In this document: in pieces, positions 9,063 through 19,424 of the stretch | Position numbering within the stretch: position 1 is the stretch's first letter | How the letters are laid out: each line of letters opens with the position of its first letter | Assembly (NCBI GenBank): GCA_003116975.1 | Contig: BGKB01000052.1 | Location: 248,001 to 312,000, forward strand | Source: Aurantiochytrium sp. KH105 | Lineage: Eukaryota; Sar; Bigyra; Thraustochytrida; Thraustochytriidae | DNA length: 64,000 bases | Direction: 5' to 3' | Notes under the pieces: model-generated | What the model was told of the DNA's origin: nothing | Seen by the model: only the letters and a program-made list of their open reading frames with translations | Databases searched by the model: none | Program-made: the position numbers and the translations under genes

Positions 9063-10453
9063 TCACGTTGTGTAAGACGCAAAGGCAACATTGTAAGCGC
9101 GCAAAACGTACTCTGTGCATAGAAATCGTTGAACAAGAAGTAGAGCAGATTGAAGACGTGAACAAAGACAAAGTGAGGAGTGAGTCGTGCTGTTTTCTGT
9201 CCCTTCTGCAGAGAAAACAACTTACGTTGTGGTGCTTTGCTTGGTGACAGGCAAAGTCGGTATAATCACCACACTGCTTCATGGGGACTGCGCAAGAGGG
9301 AGTAAAAAAACGAGAGAGAAAGTTAGTCCGTCGTGTTGTGTTTGCGAGCACGCCAAAGATCCACAAATTGCAAAGGGTTTATCATGAGCCGCAGGCGTAG
9401 CGAAGTAAACTTACAGATTCGGCCAAGCACCTCGCGATGCAAGAGGGTGAGGAACGGGGACTGGTCCTGCTCGCCGAGAGGAATACGATGAAAGTTCTCA
9501 CAAGGCAAAGCGTACCAAGGGTGAGGGTTCGTCTTGATGGTAATATCGAGGTACACCGGACCTGTTGCTGCAAGCACGGGCTTGCCAAACTGCTTGACAA
9601 GCGTTTCAAAGGCGTGCTTCCAAAAAGGGTCTTTTGGCGGTGAGCTCATAAGGCTGTTCTGCACCATCTCGTTGTACTGGTACGGGCTCTCGACGAGGCT
9701 GACGCGGTCCTGAGGGAGATGATCCCAAAAGTTGACAAGAGGCTCGTAATCGAGATCGGCGTAAATGCCACCGTAGGCGTACATGATAAAGTAGCGCGAG
9801 GCATCGGCACGCTGGATGTTGAACTTGTAGCCGTCGTAGTAGGGGAGGAACCAGTCAAAGTGTTCGGCGATGAGCTCGCGCTGCGTCTCATCGGTCCAGA
9901 GAATATGCTTGAACTCTGGCTCGGGGAAGAGCGTCTTCCAGCGCTTGGACCACATTTCATACTTGGGATTGGTAATATGCGTGTCCTTCCATTGCTGATG
10001 GATGATCTTGGGCAGCTCAGGCTTCCAGTCTGCAGGGACATTGTCACGAGAAGGAAAGTTTCGCACAGTGTGCAGAGAGCGCCTGGCCACGACGCAAGGG
10101 TCCTCACTGTGCATGGCGTCAAAAATGAGCGTGAAGACGGTGTACAGCACGAGGAGGCCGAGAAGTACGAGCAAGGCCTTGCAGGAGCGCTTCTCCAGAC
10201 ACTGCTGCGTGCTGTTCTTCCGAAGGGGATTGGCGCCATCGGCGCCAATGGAGGAGAAGGGTGCGCTCACGGAGAAGTCGTCCGGAACGAGACCCTTTTG
10301 GTCGCCATTCTGCGCGCTGTTGCCGCGGCGACGCACAATATTGGACCCGGATCCGCCCATCCCGTTCATGAGGTTCCCGAGCCTTGAGGCCGTCGAAGAC
10401 CTGCGGCGGTTGTCGGTGCCGCCGCTGGCCGTGCCACTTCCGCCGGCGTCCAT
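9063..10453 (-). CDS. GT32 glycosyltransferase, IPC mannosyltransferase (SUR1/CSG1)-like, three exons
   Basis: Type II membrane enzyme: cytosolic tail of about 88 residues, transmembrane helix near residues 89-111, then a Gly_transf_sug/GT32 domain. Landmarks are PKIIHQQWKD, ILWTDE, the acceptor/donor-site string NIQRADASRYFIMYAYGGIY and the DXD motif (ADLDYE, about residue 232). This pattern fits fungal inositol-phosphoceramide mannosyltransferases; the acceptor is not provable here. Exon 1 is 10453-9415 and ends at a perfect GTAAGT donor. Exon 2 is 9287-9226, after TTGCGCAG and ending at a second GTAAGT. Exon 3 is 9110-9063. Splicing keeps phase and ends ...HHNYVLRAYNVAFASYTT; unspliced translation instead reads into intron 1. 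The exon 3 acceptor (CACAGAG) is chosen on frame and is the least certain part. Start is the ATG at 10453. Confidence 0.75.
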
Positions 10454-11571
10454 CTCTGCTCGTCGCGTGCGTTCGTTCGCGCAGTACACGCTCGCTCGCG
10501 TCAGCAAGGCGCGAAGAAATGAAGCAAATGTCGCGGTCTGTCTCGCGGTGGCCCTCCGAACGCGCGCAGGCTGCGTTGCGACCTGCCTTCCGGCTGCCTG
10601 CCGCTCCCCGCCCGGCTCCGCCCGGCGCTCCTTGCCGGTCGCTGCGCGCTGCCTGCCCGTGGCCTCTCGCGCTTCCTCCTCGCGGGCGGCGACGTGGCAG
10701 CGCGGCTTGATCTGATCGAGCTATGCCTTGCTCGCCTCGCCCGCCTTGCTCGCGCCGCTTCCCGCGTTCTTGCCCTTTGCACTCCGTTTGCCCCACTTGC
10801 GCGCCGCTTTGCCCCACTGTGCGCGCGCGCATTCTCCATTCGCGCCGCCCGCCCCAATGGCGCCCGAACTGGCAACCCAAAGCAGGAAGGAAACAAAAGT
10901 ATAGTAATAAAAACAAGTGGAAAAAGTGAAAATCGAAACTTGAAAAAGTGAAAACTAAAAGGAGACGCGCCACGGAAAACGAGAAATGGTGAAGCCGCGA
11001 CAGCGACTCTCTCACTCACTGCCAGGCAGGGCGGCCAAGGTCCCTCACACCCCGCGTGCGCGCGTGCGCGCGTGCGTGCCTGCCGCGGTGACAAGCTGGA
11101 CTCCTGCGGAACCGAGGAGCCGCCTCGACGACGTCACCGCCACCGCGGCGGCACGCTCCGGTGCGCGGGTGCATGCCTGCGCGTGTGCAGGAAAGAAGGA
11201 AGGAAGCAAGGGGAGAGTGCACACCGCGGGAGGCTTGATCTTGACTTTCTTCGGCGCCCTTGCGCGCCCGATTCCGCAGGGCCGTTGACCCGGCGGCGTA
11301 AGGTTTCTAGTCTTCCTCCTGCTCCTGTACTTCTCCTTCTCCTTCTCCTCCTCCTTCGCCCGCCGCTCGCATTCTGGTGCTGGCATGGGAAACTGCGCTG
11401 CAGGCTGACAGCGACGACGACGACGGCGGCGACGGCGACGGGTGCGTTCGTTCCTTGGTTCTTTGGAGCGTGCAAATAGAAGAGTCGTCTTGCGACGCAG
11501 CGTCACGGCGCTCGACCTGGAACGTGGCCGGTATAGTGCAAAGACAGCGAGCAAGCACGTGGAGAGGAAAG
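10454..11571. other. Bidirectional promoter region, GT32 / SPATA4-like gene
   Basis: A GC-rich divergent spacer. It contains a CACTTGCGC motif at 10794, the related string CATTCTCCATT near 10830, an A-rich patch with AAGTATAGTAATA near 10897-10909 and several CTTCTCCT-type pyrimidine repeats near 11315-11360. No gene seen. Confidence 0.55.
10794..10802 (+). promoter_or_regulatory. CACTTGCGC motif
   Basis: One exact copy, followed by the shared CATTCTCCA-type string near 10830 and about 100 bases before the AT-rich AGTATAGTAATA patch, in a divergent promoter. The same spacing pattern appears near 6.6, 31.2 and 61.7 kb. Confidence 0.4.
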
Positions 11572-12099
11572 ATGATGCAGCAGCAGCTAGAAGGACGACA
11601 ACAGCAGCCGAGCCGCGAGGTCCTCAAGTGGCTCCAGGGACTCGACCTCGCGTACGCTGTCAAAAGCATGCGGCGTGACTTTGCAAATGGCTTCCTTGTG
11701 GCGGAAATGTTCTCGAGATACTTTCCCAAGCTCATTCAAATGCATTCCTATGATAATGCCTTGCGCATGTCCGCGCGCCAGGATAACTGGCGCCAGCTAG
11801 AGCTAGTCTTTGCCAAAATTGGCTTTGAGATCGACAATCAAACGCAGCTGATCGAAAGTACCATGAACAGCCAACCTGGGGCGTCTCTACAAATTATCAA
11901 CGCTGCGTACACTTTTCTCACAGCGCGCGAAATCTGTACAAATGCAGCTCCTAGCACGATGACAGCCGCTTCCGTGCGTGCACAGGCAAAGGAACGTGCA
12001 AAAAGAGCCCGACAGGCATCTGTCGGAGACACTCGCAGCGAAGAAAGCAAAGACGCAACCGCAGATAAAAGCGAAGGCTCGGACCGTCAGCAACAGATC

Positions 12100-12134
<35 letters not shown>

Positions 12135-14238
12135 ACCTGGACGCCGCGGTGGCTCAACAGAAGACACAGGGGGACTTAGCGCTGGAACGACTGCTTCGAC
12201 GAGCAAGGGTGCCTCCAAAATTCTGCGGGGCGAAAATCGTCAGCTCGCAAAGGTCGCAAGCCAAGTGCAAGTCAAGACCGGAACAGTAAACATCAAATCG
12301 GTTGAGTCCGGTATCATGGCGCTACGCGCGGCCAAGCGAAGCAGTCATGTCGAGGCTTTTGGGTCAGGTTCATCATCGGTGCCCGCGCATGATGCCCTCA
12401 TTGACGAATCGAAAATGATGGATGGGTCTACGTGGGAATCAAAGACGGGCTCTTCGCACGGAGGCGCCCCAAGCATCCATTCACCATTCGGTATTCTCGA
12501 AGAAGCGGTCGCAGCAGCGCTTGGATCTAAATCTGGGTATTCGATTCCAAACCTCCTGGGCGACATTGACTGCTTGGCGCCTGACAGCGCCGCCAGTCCA
12601 ATGATGCCCCTTGAAGAACTCGAGAGCGTCGTGGCCTCGCTTCAAGCGCAAGGAGACGCCCTCATGAGGGCTGCAATGGCATATCCCGAACAATGGACGC
12701 AGTTGGCCCCGCGATTGGCGACTGTTCTCCTTTATCGCGACAATCGTCTGGCTGGTCAAATTCTTGCAGATGTGGGCGGAGCAATGGCCGAAGAGGACGC
12801 ATGCACGGCGCGGGCCGTGTACTTTAAGAGCATCTTTCCCGTCATGAAGGCTTCGATGGAGACGGCTCTGCCTCGTCAGCGCGCGACAGCCGTCGCTATT
12901 TACGCAGCATACTGCCCTCCTCAAGACCGCATCGGACAGTATGAGGCGCTGCGAATGCTGCAGCGGCATCTGAAACAGCGGCAAACCCTTTTGGCTTGCA
13001 CAGTCACCTTGATGAATCTTGCCGAGGGTGATTTGGCCCTCGAGGTCGAGGATCCATTGAGTAGGTGGCTCATCAGTCTCGCGGTAGAAGGGCTTACGCA
13101 TAGCGCGCCGAGTGCCCGTGCGTGCTCAATGGCCATTCTTGGCGGCGTCCTCGAACGTATCGACGCCGTCGACAAGGTGGCCACACCAGATCTCTTGTTT
13201 CGTGTCTCGGCTCTGGCGATCGATCCGTGGTGGGAGGTCCGGGTCCAATTGGCTCGTGTTGCCATTGCAGCGCGTGACTTTTTGCTCTTGCACGAGGCCC
13301 TGCGAGAGCCGGAGCGTTTTGGCGAGCATGCCTGCAAGCTTGTTTGCTGCTTGCTTGCGCCCGTTCTATCACAGGATGAGTCATTGGCGCCTCTCTTTGT
13401 CCGCTGTGCATTGGGACTCAGTTCGGCTTCGCGTCGCGACGTCCTTGGCGTTCATTCCGAAGACCGAGAAGGTCTTGGGGTTTTTATCAACGCGCACAAC
13501 GCCGCGACGCAAACGGCCAAAGAGTATCTTGCCGCTGCTCACGTGTGGGACACTGAGTTGCTGCTCGATGTCTTCACACGTGGGGCGAGCTCGAGCGTGC
13601 GAAAAGCTGACTATGCGGTCTCGAAGAACATGAGCGAGGGAGAGGCAGACATTCTCCTTGCGCTTTTGCTCTGCAGTCTCCGCAATGCGTCGCAGCAAAC
13701 AGAGCCGGAGCAAACGAATGAGCAAGCGGCTACACACGGTGCAGATGCTTCTGTGGATGAGGAGTACATCCGATCCTTGTGGCATGAAGTTTATGAGGCG
13801 CTGGCTGCATCTATTCTACGCGGTATTGCGGATGCGCGCGACGATGCGGCGCGCATGGAACCATTGGCGGACCTTGTGCTTCTCTTTAGCAAGAGCTACG
13901 CTGGTCTCAATGTGTTTGCTCATCCTCTTTGGCCGGATGCTTTGCGCAAAGTGTACGCGAACGAACGAAGTGACAAGAGTAACGGAGATGATAAAGCGGA
14001 CGCGAGTCATGGCAAAAACACATCGAGGCGCGGCCGAGGAGGCAAACCAAAGAGGACGCTCGCGCCGGGGACTGCGGTATTGGATACCAAGTTGACGGAG
14101 GGTATCTTGCAGGATGCCGCAATTTCGCAGCAAGACGTTCGTGTCAGTCTCGCTGTGCTCGTCGAAGACGCTTCTGATTTGTCTGGCGACATGTGTCCGT
14201 TCATTGAGGCTATTTTGGCCACAAAGTCGCACAAGTAA
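11572..14238 (+). CDS. SPATA4/SPEF1-type calponin-homology protein with long helical-repeat tail
   Basis: 888 residues from the tandem ATG at 11572. Residues about 14-120 form a CH_2/CLAMP calponin-homology domain matching SPATA4 (REVLKWLQGLDLAYAVKSM, then RRDFANGFLVAEMFSRYFP and MHSYDNA). CH domains of this type bind microtubules and occur in cilia and flagella. A Gln tract (CAG-rich DNA, near residues 174-188) and a Ser/Gly linker follow. Residues about 345-888 look like alpha-helical ARM/HEAT-type repeats, which animal SPATA4 (about 300 residues) lacks. Thraustochytrids make biflagellate zoospores, which suits a ciliary role; that is inference. Upstream codons are open but lack ATG. AATAAA follows the stop within 12 bases. 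Confidence 0.75.
12093..12135 (+). repeat. CAG/CAA-rich repeat coding polyglutamine
   Basis: CAGCAACAG-type triplets inside the SPATA4-like gene, encoding a Gln tract interrupted once by Ile. In-frame triplet repeat; length may vary between strains. Confidence 0.8.
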
Positions 14239-14243
14239 ACTAA

Positions 14244-14249
14244 AATAAA
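14244..14249 (+). terminator. Poly(A) signal of SPATA4-like gene
   Basis: AATAAA only a few bases after the TAA stop, in an A-rich context. Confidence 0.45.
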
Positions 14250-14499
14250 AAACGAGTATTACGACGAAGTTTTTCGCTCATTTGCATGGACGTTATCCTC
14301 TTTCCTCTCTCCAAATCGTACATTTTGTCTCATTTCTCAAAGCCAAACCAAGTGTACGAAATTCTGAGAAAAGGAAAACGAAGAGAAACAAGGTAGTAAT
14401 ACTACTACTTTTTTTTCTCATTCTCAGAATCAACAAATACGGATACGGAAAAGATATGTTAGATGGAATGTCTTCTTCTTGTTTGCAAAGAGGTATAAT

Positions 14500-15977
14500 T
14501 TAAAGGGCAGCAGCGCGCTTGGTCTTGACAACGTGGAGCTGAAGGAAGGCCAAGAGACCCTCAGTGCCGCCCTCATGTCCAACACCACTGCACTTGGCGC
14601 CGCCAAAGGCGACGGTGCCGTCGATCTCGCCGTGGGTGTTGACCCAGACGGTACCGGCGTTGATCTGGGCGGCAACCTCATCACCCTTGTCCAGGTCGCT
14701 GGTCCAGACGCTGGCACCAAGACCGTACTCGGTGTTGTTGGCACGCTCGATGGCCTCGTCGACAGTCTTGTAGGACATGACGGGCATGACGGGGCCAAAC
14801 TGCTCCTCGTCGACAATGCGCATACCCTCCTTGACGTTCTTGAGGACGACGGGCTTGATCATGTAGCCCTTGGCATCCTCGCGGGGGGGCGGGACCTCGC
14901 CGACGACCATCTCGGCGCCGTTGTCGAGGGCATCAATGAGGAGCTCGCGCACGCGGTCATACTGCATGCCGTTGTTGAGGGGTCCAAAGACGACACCCTT
15001 GTCGAGGCCGTTGCCAAAGGGGGCGTTCTTGGCCTCGTTGGCGAAAGCCTCGACGGTGGCGTCAAAGATGGACTCCGGGACGAAGATGCGCTTGGCGGCA
15101 ATGCAGACCTGGCCACTGTTAAAGAAGGCGGCCTGGAAGATGCCGGGGGCGACCTTGGCCGGGTCGGCGTCCGGGAGCACAATGGCAGGGTCGTTGCCGC
15201 CAAGCTCGAGGGTGACGCGCTTGAGGGACTCGGCCGCAGTCTGCATGATGCGCTTGCCAGTGGCGGTGGATCCGGTGAAGGAGATCTTGTCAATGCCCGG
15301 GTGCTTGACGAGCCACTCGCCGAGCTCCTTCTTCTCGCTGGTCACGACCGAGAGGACGCCAGGGGGCAGGACCTCGTTGTAGAGGCGGGCGAGCTCGAGG
15401 GTGCAGAGCGGGGTGTTCTCACTGGGCTTGAGGATGATGGTGCAGCCCGAGAGGAGGCCAAAGGAGATCTTGAAGGCCATGAGGGCGATGGGGAAGTTCC
15501 AGGCGGTGATGCAGCCGACGACGCCGAGGGGGCGGTAGAGCTTTTGCACCTTTTGCTCCTTGCTGTCCTCGAAGAGCTTGTTGGGGTGCTCGGCATCAAT
15601 GGCGTTCTGGAACCAGCCCTGGGCGGCCATGATCTCGTAGTCGGCCTGAATGCGTCCCTTGCCCTGCTCGAGAACGAGGAGCTCGGCGAGGGCGTCCTTG
15701 TTCTTCTCGGTCACCTCGGCCATCTTCTTGAGGTAGCCCTTGCGGTCCTCGAAGCTGAGTGCGGACCACGACTTGAAGGCGGTGCGCGCCGCGGACACGG
15801 CCTTGTCCAGGTCGGCCTTGGAGCACGTGGGCGCCTTGGCGACCACGGACCCGTCGAAGGGGTTGATGACGTCGAAGGGCGCCTCGCCTCCCTCCACTGG
15901 CGCGCCGTCAATCATCATGGCGAAGCGCCCGCTGGCTGCCGTCGTCGCGCTCATCTTCCTGCTGCTTCCTGCTCCTC

Positions 15978-16010
<33 letters not shown>

Positions 16011-16074
16011 TCGCGGGTTTTCTCCAGAATGTCTGCGCGGTCGTTGCGAGTCTGCTTGCCGTCGCGCGCAGCAT
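14500..16074 (-). CDS. Mitochondrial NAD(P)-dependent aldehyde dehydrogenase
   Basis: A 524-residue ALDH superfamily enzyme that oxidises an aldehyde to the acid. The start (MLRATASRLATTAQTFWRKP) is rich in Arg, Ala and Ser without acids, a typical mitochondrial presequence, followed by an Ala run encoded by CTG/CAG repeats. The ALDH core begins near residue 50. It shows the cofactor-binding AWNFP and KPSENTP strings, the general-base glutamate in TLELGGNDP (about residue 290) and the catalytic cysteine in NSGQVCIAAKR (about residue 323), with PVMPVM and the late AFGGAK signature. The active site is complete. The substrate class (semialdehyde, betaine aldehyde or other) cannot be decided by eye. 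Start codon is ATG; an inner ATG at about residue 41 could give a cytosolic form. Confidence 0.9.
15978..16016. repeat. CTG triplet repeat in ALDH presequence
   Basis: CTG/TGC triplets encode the polyalanine stretch after the mitochondrial presequence on the minus strand. The run is long enough to be length-polymorphic. Confidence 0.8.
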
Positions 16075-17205
16075 CGCGCCGCCCGCTCCTCGCTGCAGTA
16101 GTACACGTACTACCCGCCCTCAGTATGCTGCCCGAGCCGTATCCGTATCGGTATCCGTGTCGTTCGAGTCGTGCCTCGTTCTGGCGGCGTCCGGGCCTCG
16201 GTCCTACGCCCCCTCGGTCCAAGATACGCCGCCGCCTCCGACGATGCTGCCAAGATCAGGATGAACATGATGGAGATGGAGGAGACGCTGCTGCTGCAGC
16301 TGCAGCTGATGCCGGCGGGGAAGAGAGCGCGGACGCGAAGGAGACGAGAGGGAGATAGATCGGGCTCGTCGCAGTCGCATCGGCATCGGCAGCGGCGGAT
16401 CGACTGCGACGAGGGAAAGATAGCGAGGAAAGGCGGCGACAGTGACACGACACGACCCGCACCGCGCTCGCTCGCTCGCTCGCTCGTTCCGGTGGTACCG
16501 CTGCGGCCGTGCGGGGGCAGAGTGCGACGCACGGCGAGTGGCCGCTGCCACTCCGCGTCTGCGGGCGCCCCCGCCTGCGCGCGCCCGCGCGAGCAGCAGC
16601 GGTAGCGGCGGCACGGGCGCTAGAGATTGGATGGAGTGATCGATGCGTTGGTGATGATGGATGCAGCTCGCAAGCCTGGCGGGGAGGGAGCAAGGGAGGC
16701 CGAGAAGGGGAAGGGGCCAGGCCAGTCCGCTCGACCCGCGTCGTCCACGACCGCCGCGCCGCGCTGAGCAGCCGCGCGCTGCAGAGCAGCTGCTGCTGCT
16801 TTGATTCAAATCTCCCGCCCCCTCCTGCGCCGCGTTTGAACTCAAACCCAGCTTCAAATCCTGCGCCGCGTTTCAAACCGCGGCGCTGCCATCGCTCGCG
16901 CTCCCTGCGCATCTCCTGCACGCCTCCCTCCCTCCCACACCCCGGTCGGCCGACGCCAAACGACGCCGCGGCTCCGAGCCCCGCTCCGGCGCCGGCGGCC
17001 GGGCGGGCCTCCGACGACGCCGCGCGGGGCGGAGGGGGTCTCGGGACGCGGCCGGTGGCGGACCAGAGCGCCTGCTCTTCGACCCGCTGTTGCTTGCTTT
17101 TGCGAGCCCTCGCTATTCGAGTTTTCTAGTGGTTCATCCGTCGGGTCCATCATGGAATTACGTCGCGTCCCGTGCGGTGGGTCGAGACTCCTCTTGGGAC
17201 GCGCC
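16075..17205. other. Intergenic GC-rich region
   Basis: The 5' flank of the aldehyde dehydrogenase gene, with an AGTAGTACACGTACTAC near-palindrome at about 16089-16107 and a GCTC run near 16468-16486. Further on it is GC-rich sequence with no convincing coding region. Arginine-rich frames on both strands look compositional. Confidence 0.5.
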
Positions 17206-17361
17206 GTGCAACAACATTGCCATCGTATTCTACGCTCGGGAACGCTACAAAGAAGCCATTGAATATCTGGAGGCAGCACTCTCAATCGAAGAGGAGGTAT
17301 TGGGTGACCGGCACGCAAAGGTAGCGAACACGCTCGACAACATTGCTGCCGTGCATGAGGC
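17206..17361 (+). pseudogene. Fragment of a kinesin-light-chain/NPHP3-type TPR repeat
   Basis: About 50 codons read NNIAIVFYARERYKEAIEYL, then ALSIEEEVLGDRHAKVANTL and DNIAAVHEA. This is one full tetratricopeptide repeat plus the start of the next, in the 42-residue spacing of kinesin-light-chain/NPHP3-type TPRs. It begins abruptly at the conserved NNIA and dissolves into an Ala run and then a GCATN satellite. No upstream or downstream TPRs, no good start and no splice sites are apparent. It is best read as a relic or captured fragment of a TPR gene located elsewhere. Confidence 0.6.
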
Positions 17362-17403
17362 TGCCACTGCTGCAGCTGCTGCCAGGAGCAGCAGAGCTTG
17401 CTC

Positions 17404-17490
17404 ATCGCATTGCATCGCATTGCATCGCATTGCATTGCATAGCATAGCATAGCACAGCACAGCATAGCACAGCATCGCATTGCATCGCAT
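17404..17490. repeat. GCATN pentanucleotide satellite
   Basis: Imperfect tandem pentamers GCATC, GCATT, GCATA and GCACA, about 17 units, immediately after the TPR fragment. Confidence 0.85.
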
Positions 17491-19424
17491 CGGCGCCGCG
17501 TTGGGCTGCAGACTTTGAGGATGGCGGCGCGGCCGGCCTGCTTGCCTTGGGGCCGGAGGGCGAGCTAGCTGGCTACATGGGCTGGGAGCCGAAGATCCAG
17601 GCGGAGACTGGCGACAGATTGGCTTCCCTTGCCTGGCAAAGGGCGACGACACCGCGCGGGACAGTCGCGTGCCGCTGCGGGTCGTACACTTTGGGTGCCA
17701 TCGCGTGCGGCAGTGGACACGGGCGGCACGGACGGACGGGACCCGGAATGGTTCCGGGAGGAGGGAGAGGGGGCTGGCGGCCCTGACCTCATCAACGCAA
17801 GCCAACGCGCCGTAAACGCACACAGCGTTGTTGGCACGCCGATTAGGATGCAGTGCTGCTTGTCATTGCGCTGTTCTTGTTACTTGCGCATGACCGACGT
17901 CTCTTTGTTCGCGCGCGAGCGAAATGATATTACTGTACGTACCATCTTCTGATGCATAGCTGATCCAAAGTGTAATAAGAAGGAGCACGAGGGAAAACGT
18001 CTTTTTGCACGTCATTTTTATCGCTCGTCCGTATACGCATCTAGAGCTTGCCTTGACCAAAGATATAGTAGATACGGAGCTCTATTGGTGCTTTTACTTG
18101 CGCGTCCACATCAAAGATGCTCAACCAATGCAAAAGACGGCACGTGCCTTCTTTCTAATGGCCGGTTCCTCGACGCATCTTAGCGTCCGACGCATGGCGT
18201 TGGCCTGCCCTTCGTTCTTTCGCTATTGAGCGGAAGTGGTCTTGTCTGGTGAGACACAATGCGGCCCGTGGGTGGGCATACTTGCATGCTATCGCTTTTC
18301 ATTCCAAATTTGCAAAACATACGAGTCATCACTCCTCGGCTCCCACGCATCTTTTGCTCTTTTGCTCGCTTTGTCACGTGCCTCGTCAAAGCACCATCGC
18401 CGCGGACGCCTTGCTATACGATTGGTCGTTGTTGGCCGACGCGGATTGCCCATTATCGATTCAGTCAGCTCAGCTCACGGTCGGCTCGCACGCCCTCTTC
18501 CAGCGCCCATGCGCTCTCAGGGTGGCCTTGTAAGTTCGACCGCAGAACCTGTGTCGCTCTCAAAAGCGCTCTCACAAGCGCTCTCACTTCTCTGTCAATC
18601 CCGATGGTGACATGAAAGAAGCTGCCACTGGTGGTTGCAGCTGCAGCTGCTGCTGGCCCTGGTGGACGAGGTCCTCCGGGGAACGTGCTCCGCCTCCGTT
18701 TGGAGACCGTGGCCCATGATGAAGTTCAAGTTGACGCGTTCTCATCTGGACCATGTTCTAGCCTTTTCACAAATGAATGAATGAATAACCACCTATAGGC
18801 TTGGTTTCCTTTGCTTGATCGCTGCCCAGACAGCGGCGGACGGCCTCATCCGTCCATGATCCCGCCTTCGACCTGCACGCGCGCTCTCAAAAAAGGTTCT
18901 CGGAGACGGCCGACGCAGCGCTCTTCCCCTTCGTCTCGGCCCGAGTTCGACGCGAGAGCGCACGCGACTGCGACTGCGACACCGACCACTGCGACACCGA
19001 CCACTGCGACACCGACGGCGAGAGCGAGAGCGACTACGAAGGGTCCTCGTCCGCACGCTCTTGTCAGCTCCGGCGAGCCCAAGCAGGCTCAAGCTGCACC
19101 ACGCGGCGCAGCGTGGCGTGTGACACGTTATCCCGAGGTTCCGGGGACGTGCGCTGGAGAACCTGCTTTAGATAGCCCTACTACTACTGGCGCCGCTAGG
19201 AGGAGCACGATGCTTGCCTGGGGACGCGGATCAAAGCAGCAAATCTTGCGCCAGCAGAACCGTAACGCAGCGCAGCCCGAGACGACGAGCGACGCGAGGG
19301 TCGAGGCGAGTGGAGGCGAGTGGAGGCGAGACACGAAGAAGGAGACGGAGAAGAAGGACCACCGCGACCGCCAGCGACAGCGGACCCGGGCAGGCGAGAG
19401 CACGCGGAGGGGAAAAGAAGCAAG
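17491..19424. other. Long intergenic region
   Basis: About 1.9 kb with no gene I can support. It includes AT-richer sequence (17900-18140), repeated CGCTCTCAAAAG/CACAAG-like strings near 18555-18590, a GAATGAATGAATAA run at 18774, and GCGACACCGACCACT repeats near 18970-19015. The last 300 bases are the GC-rich leader of the next gene, with a CCCTACTACTACTGG patch near 19176. Confidence 0.5.

Noticed and set aside
14479-16101. 540-codon plus-strand frame antisense to the aldehyde dehydrogenase
   Set aside because: It is the shadow of a strongly conserved enzyme gene; the Leu/Gly/Asp/Val-rich translation has no structure of its own.
18616-18780. Possible coding relic with Ala/Gly/Pro run and LRLRLETVAHDEVQVDAF
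   Set aside because: Two other frames across the same bases are equally open; there is no start, and only 54 codons, with no recognised domain.
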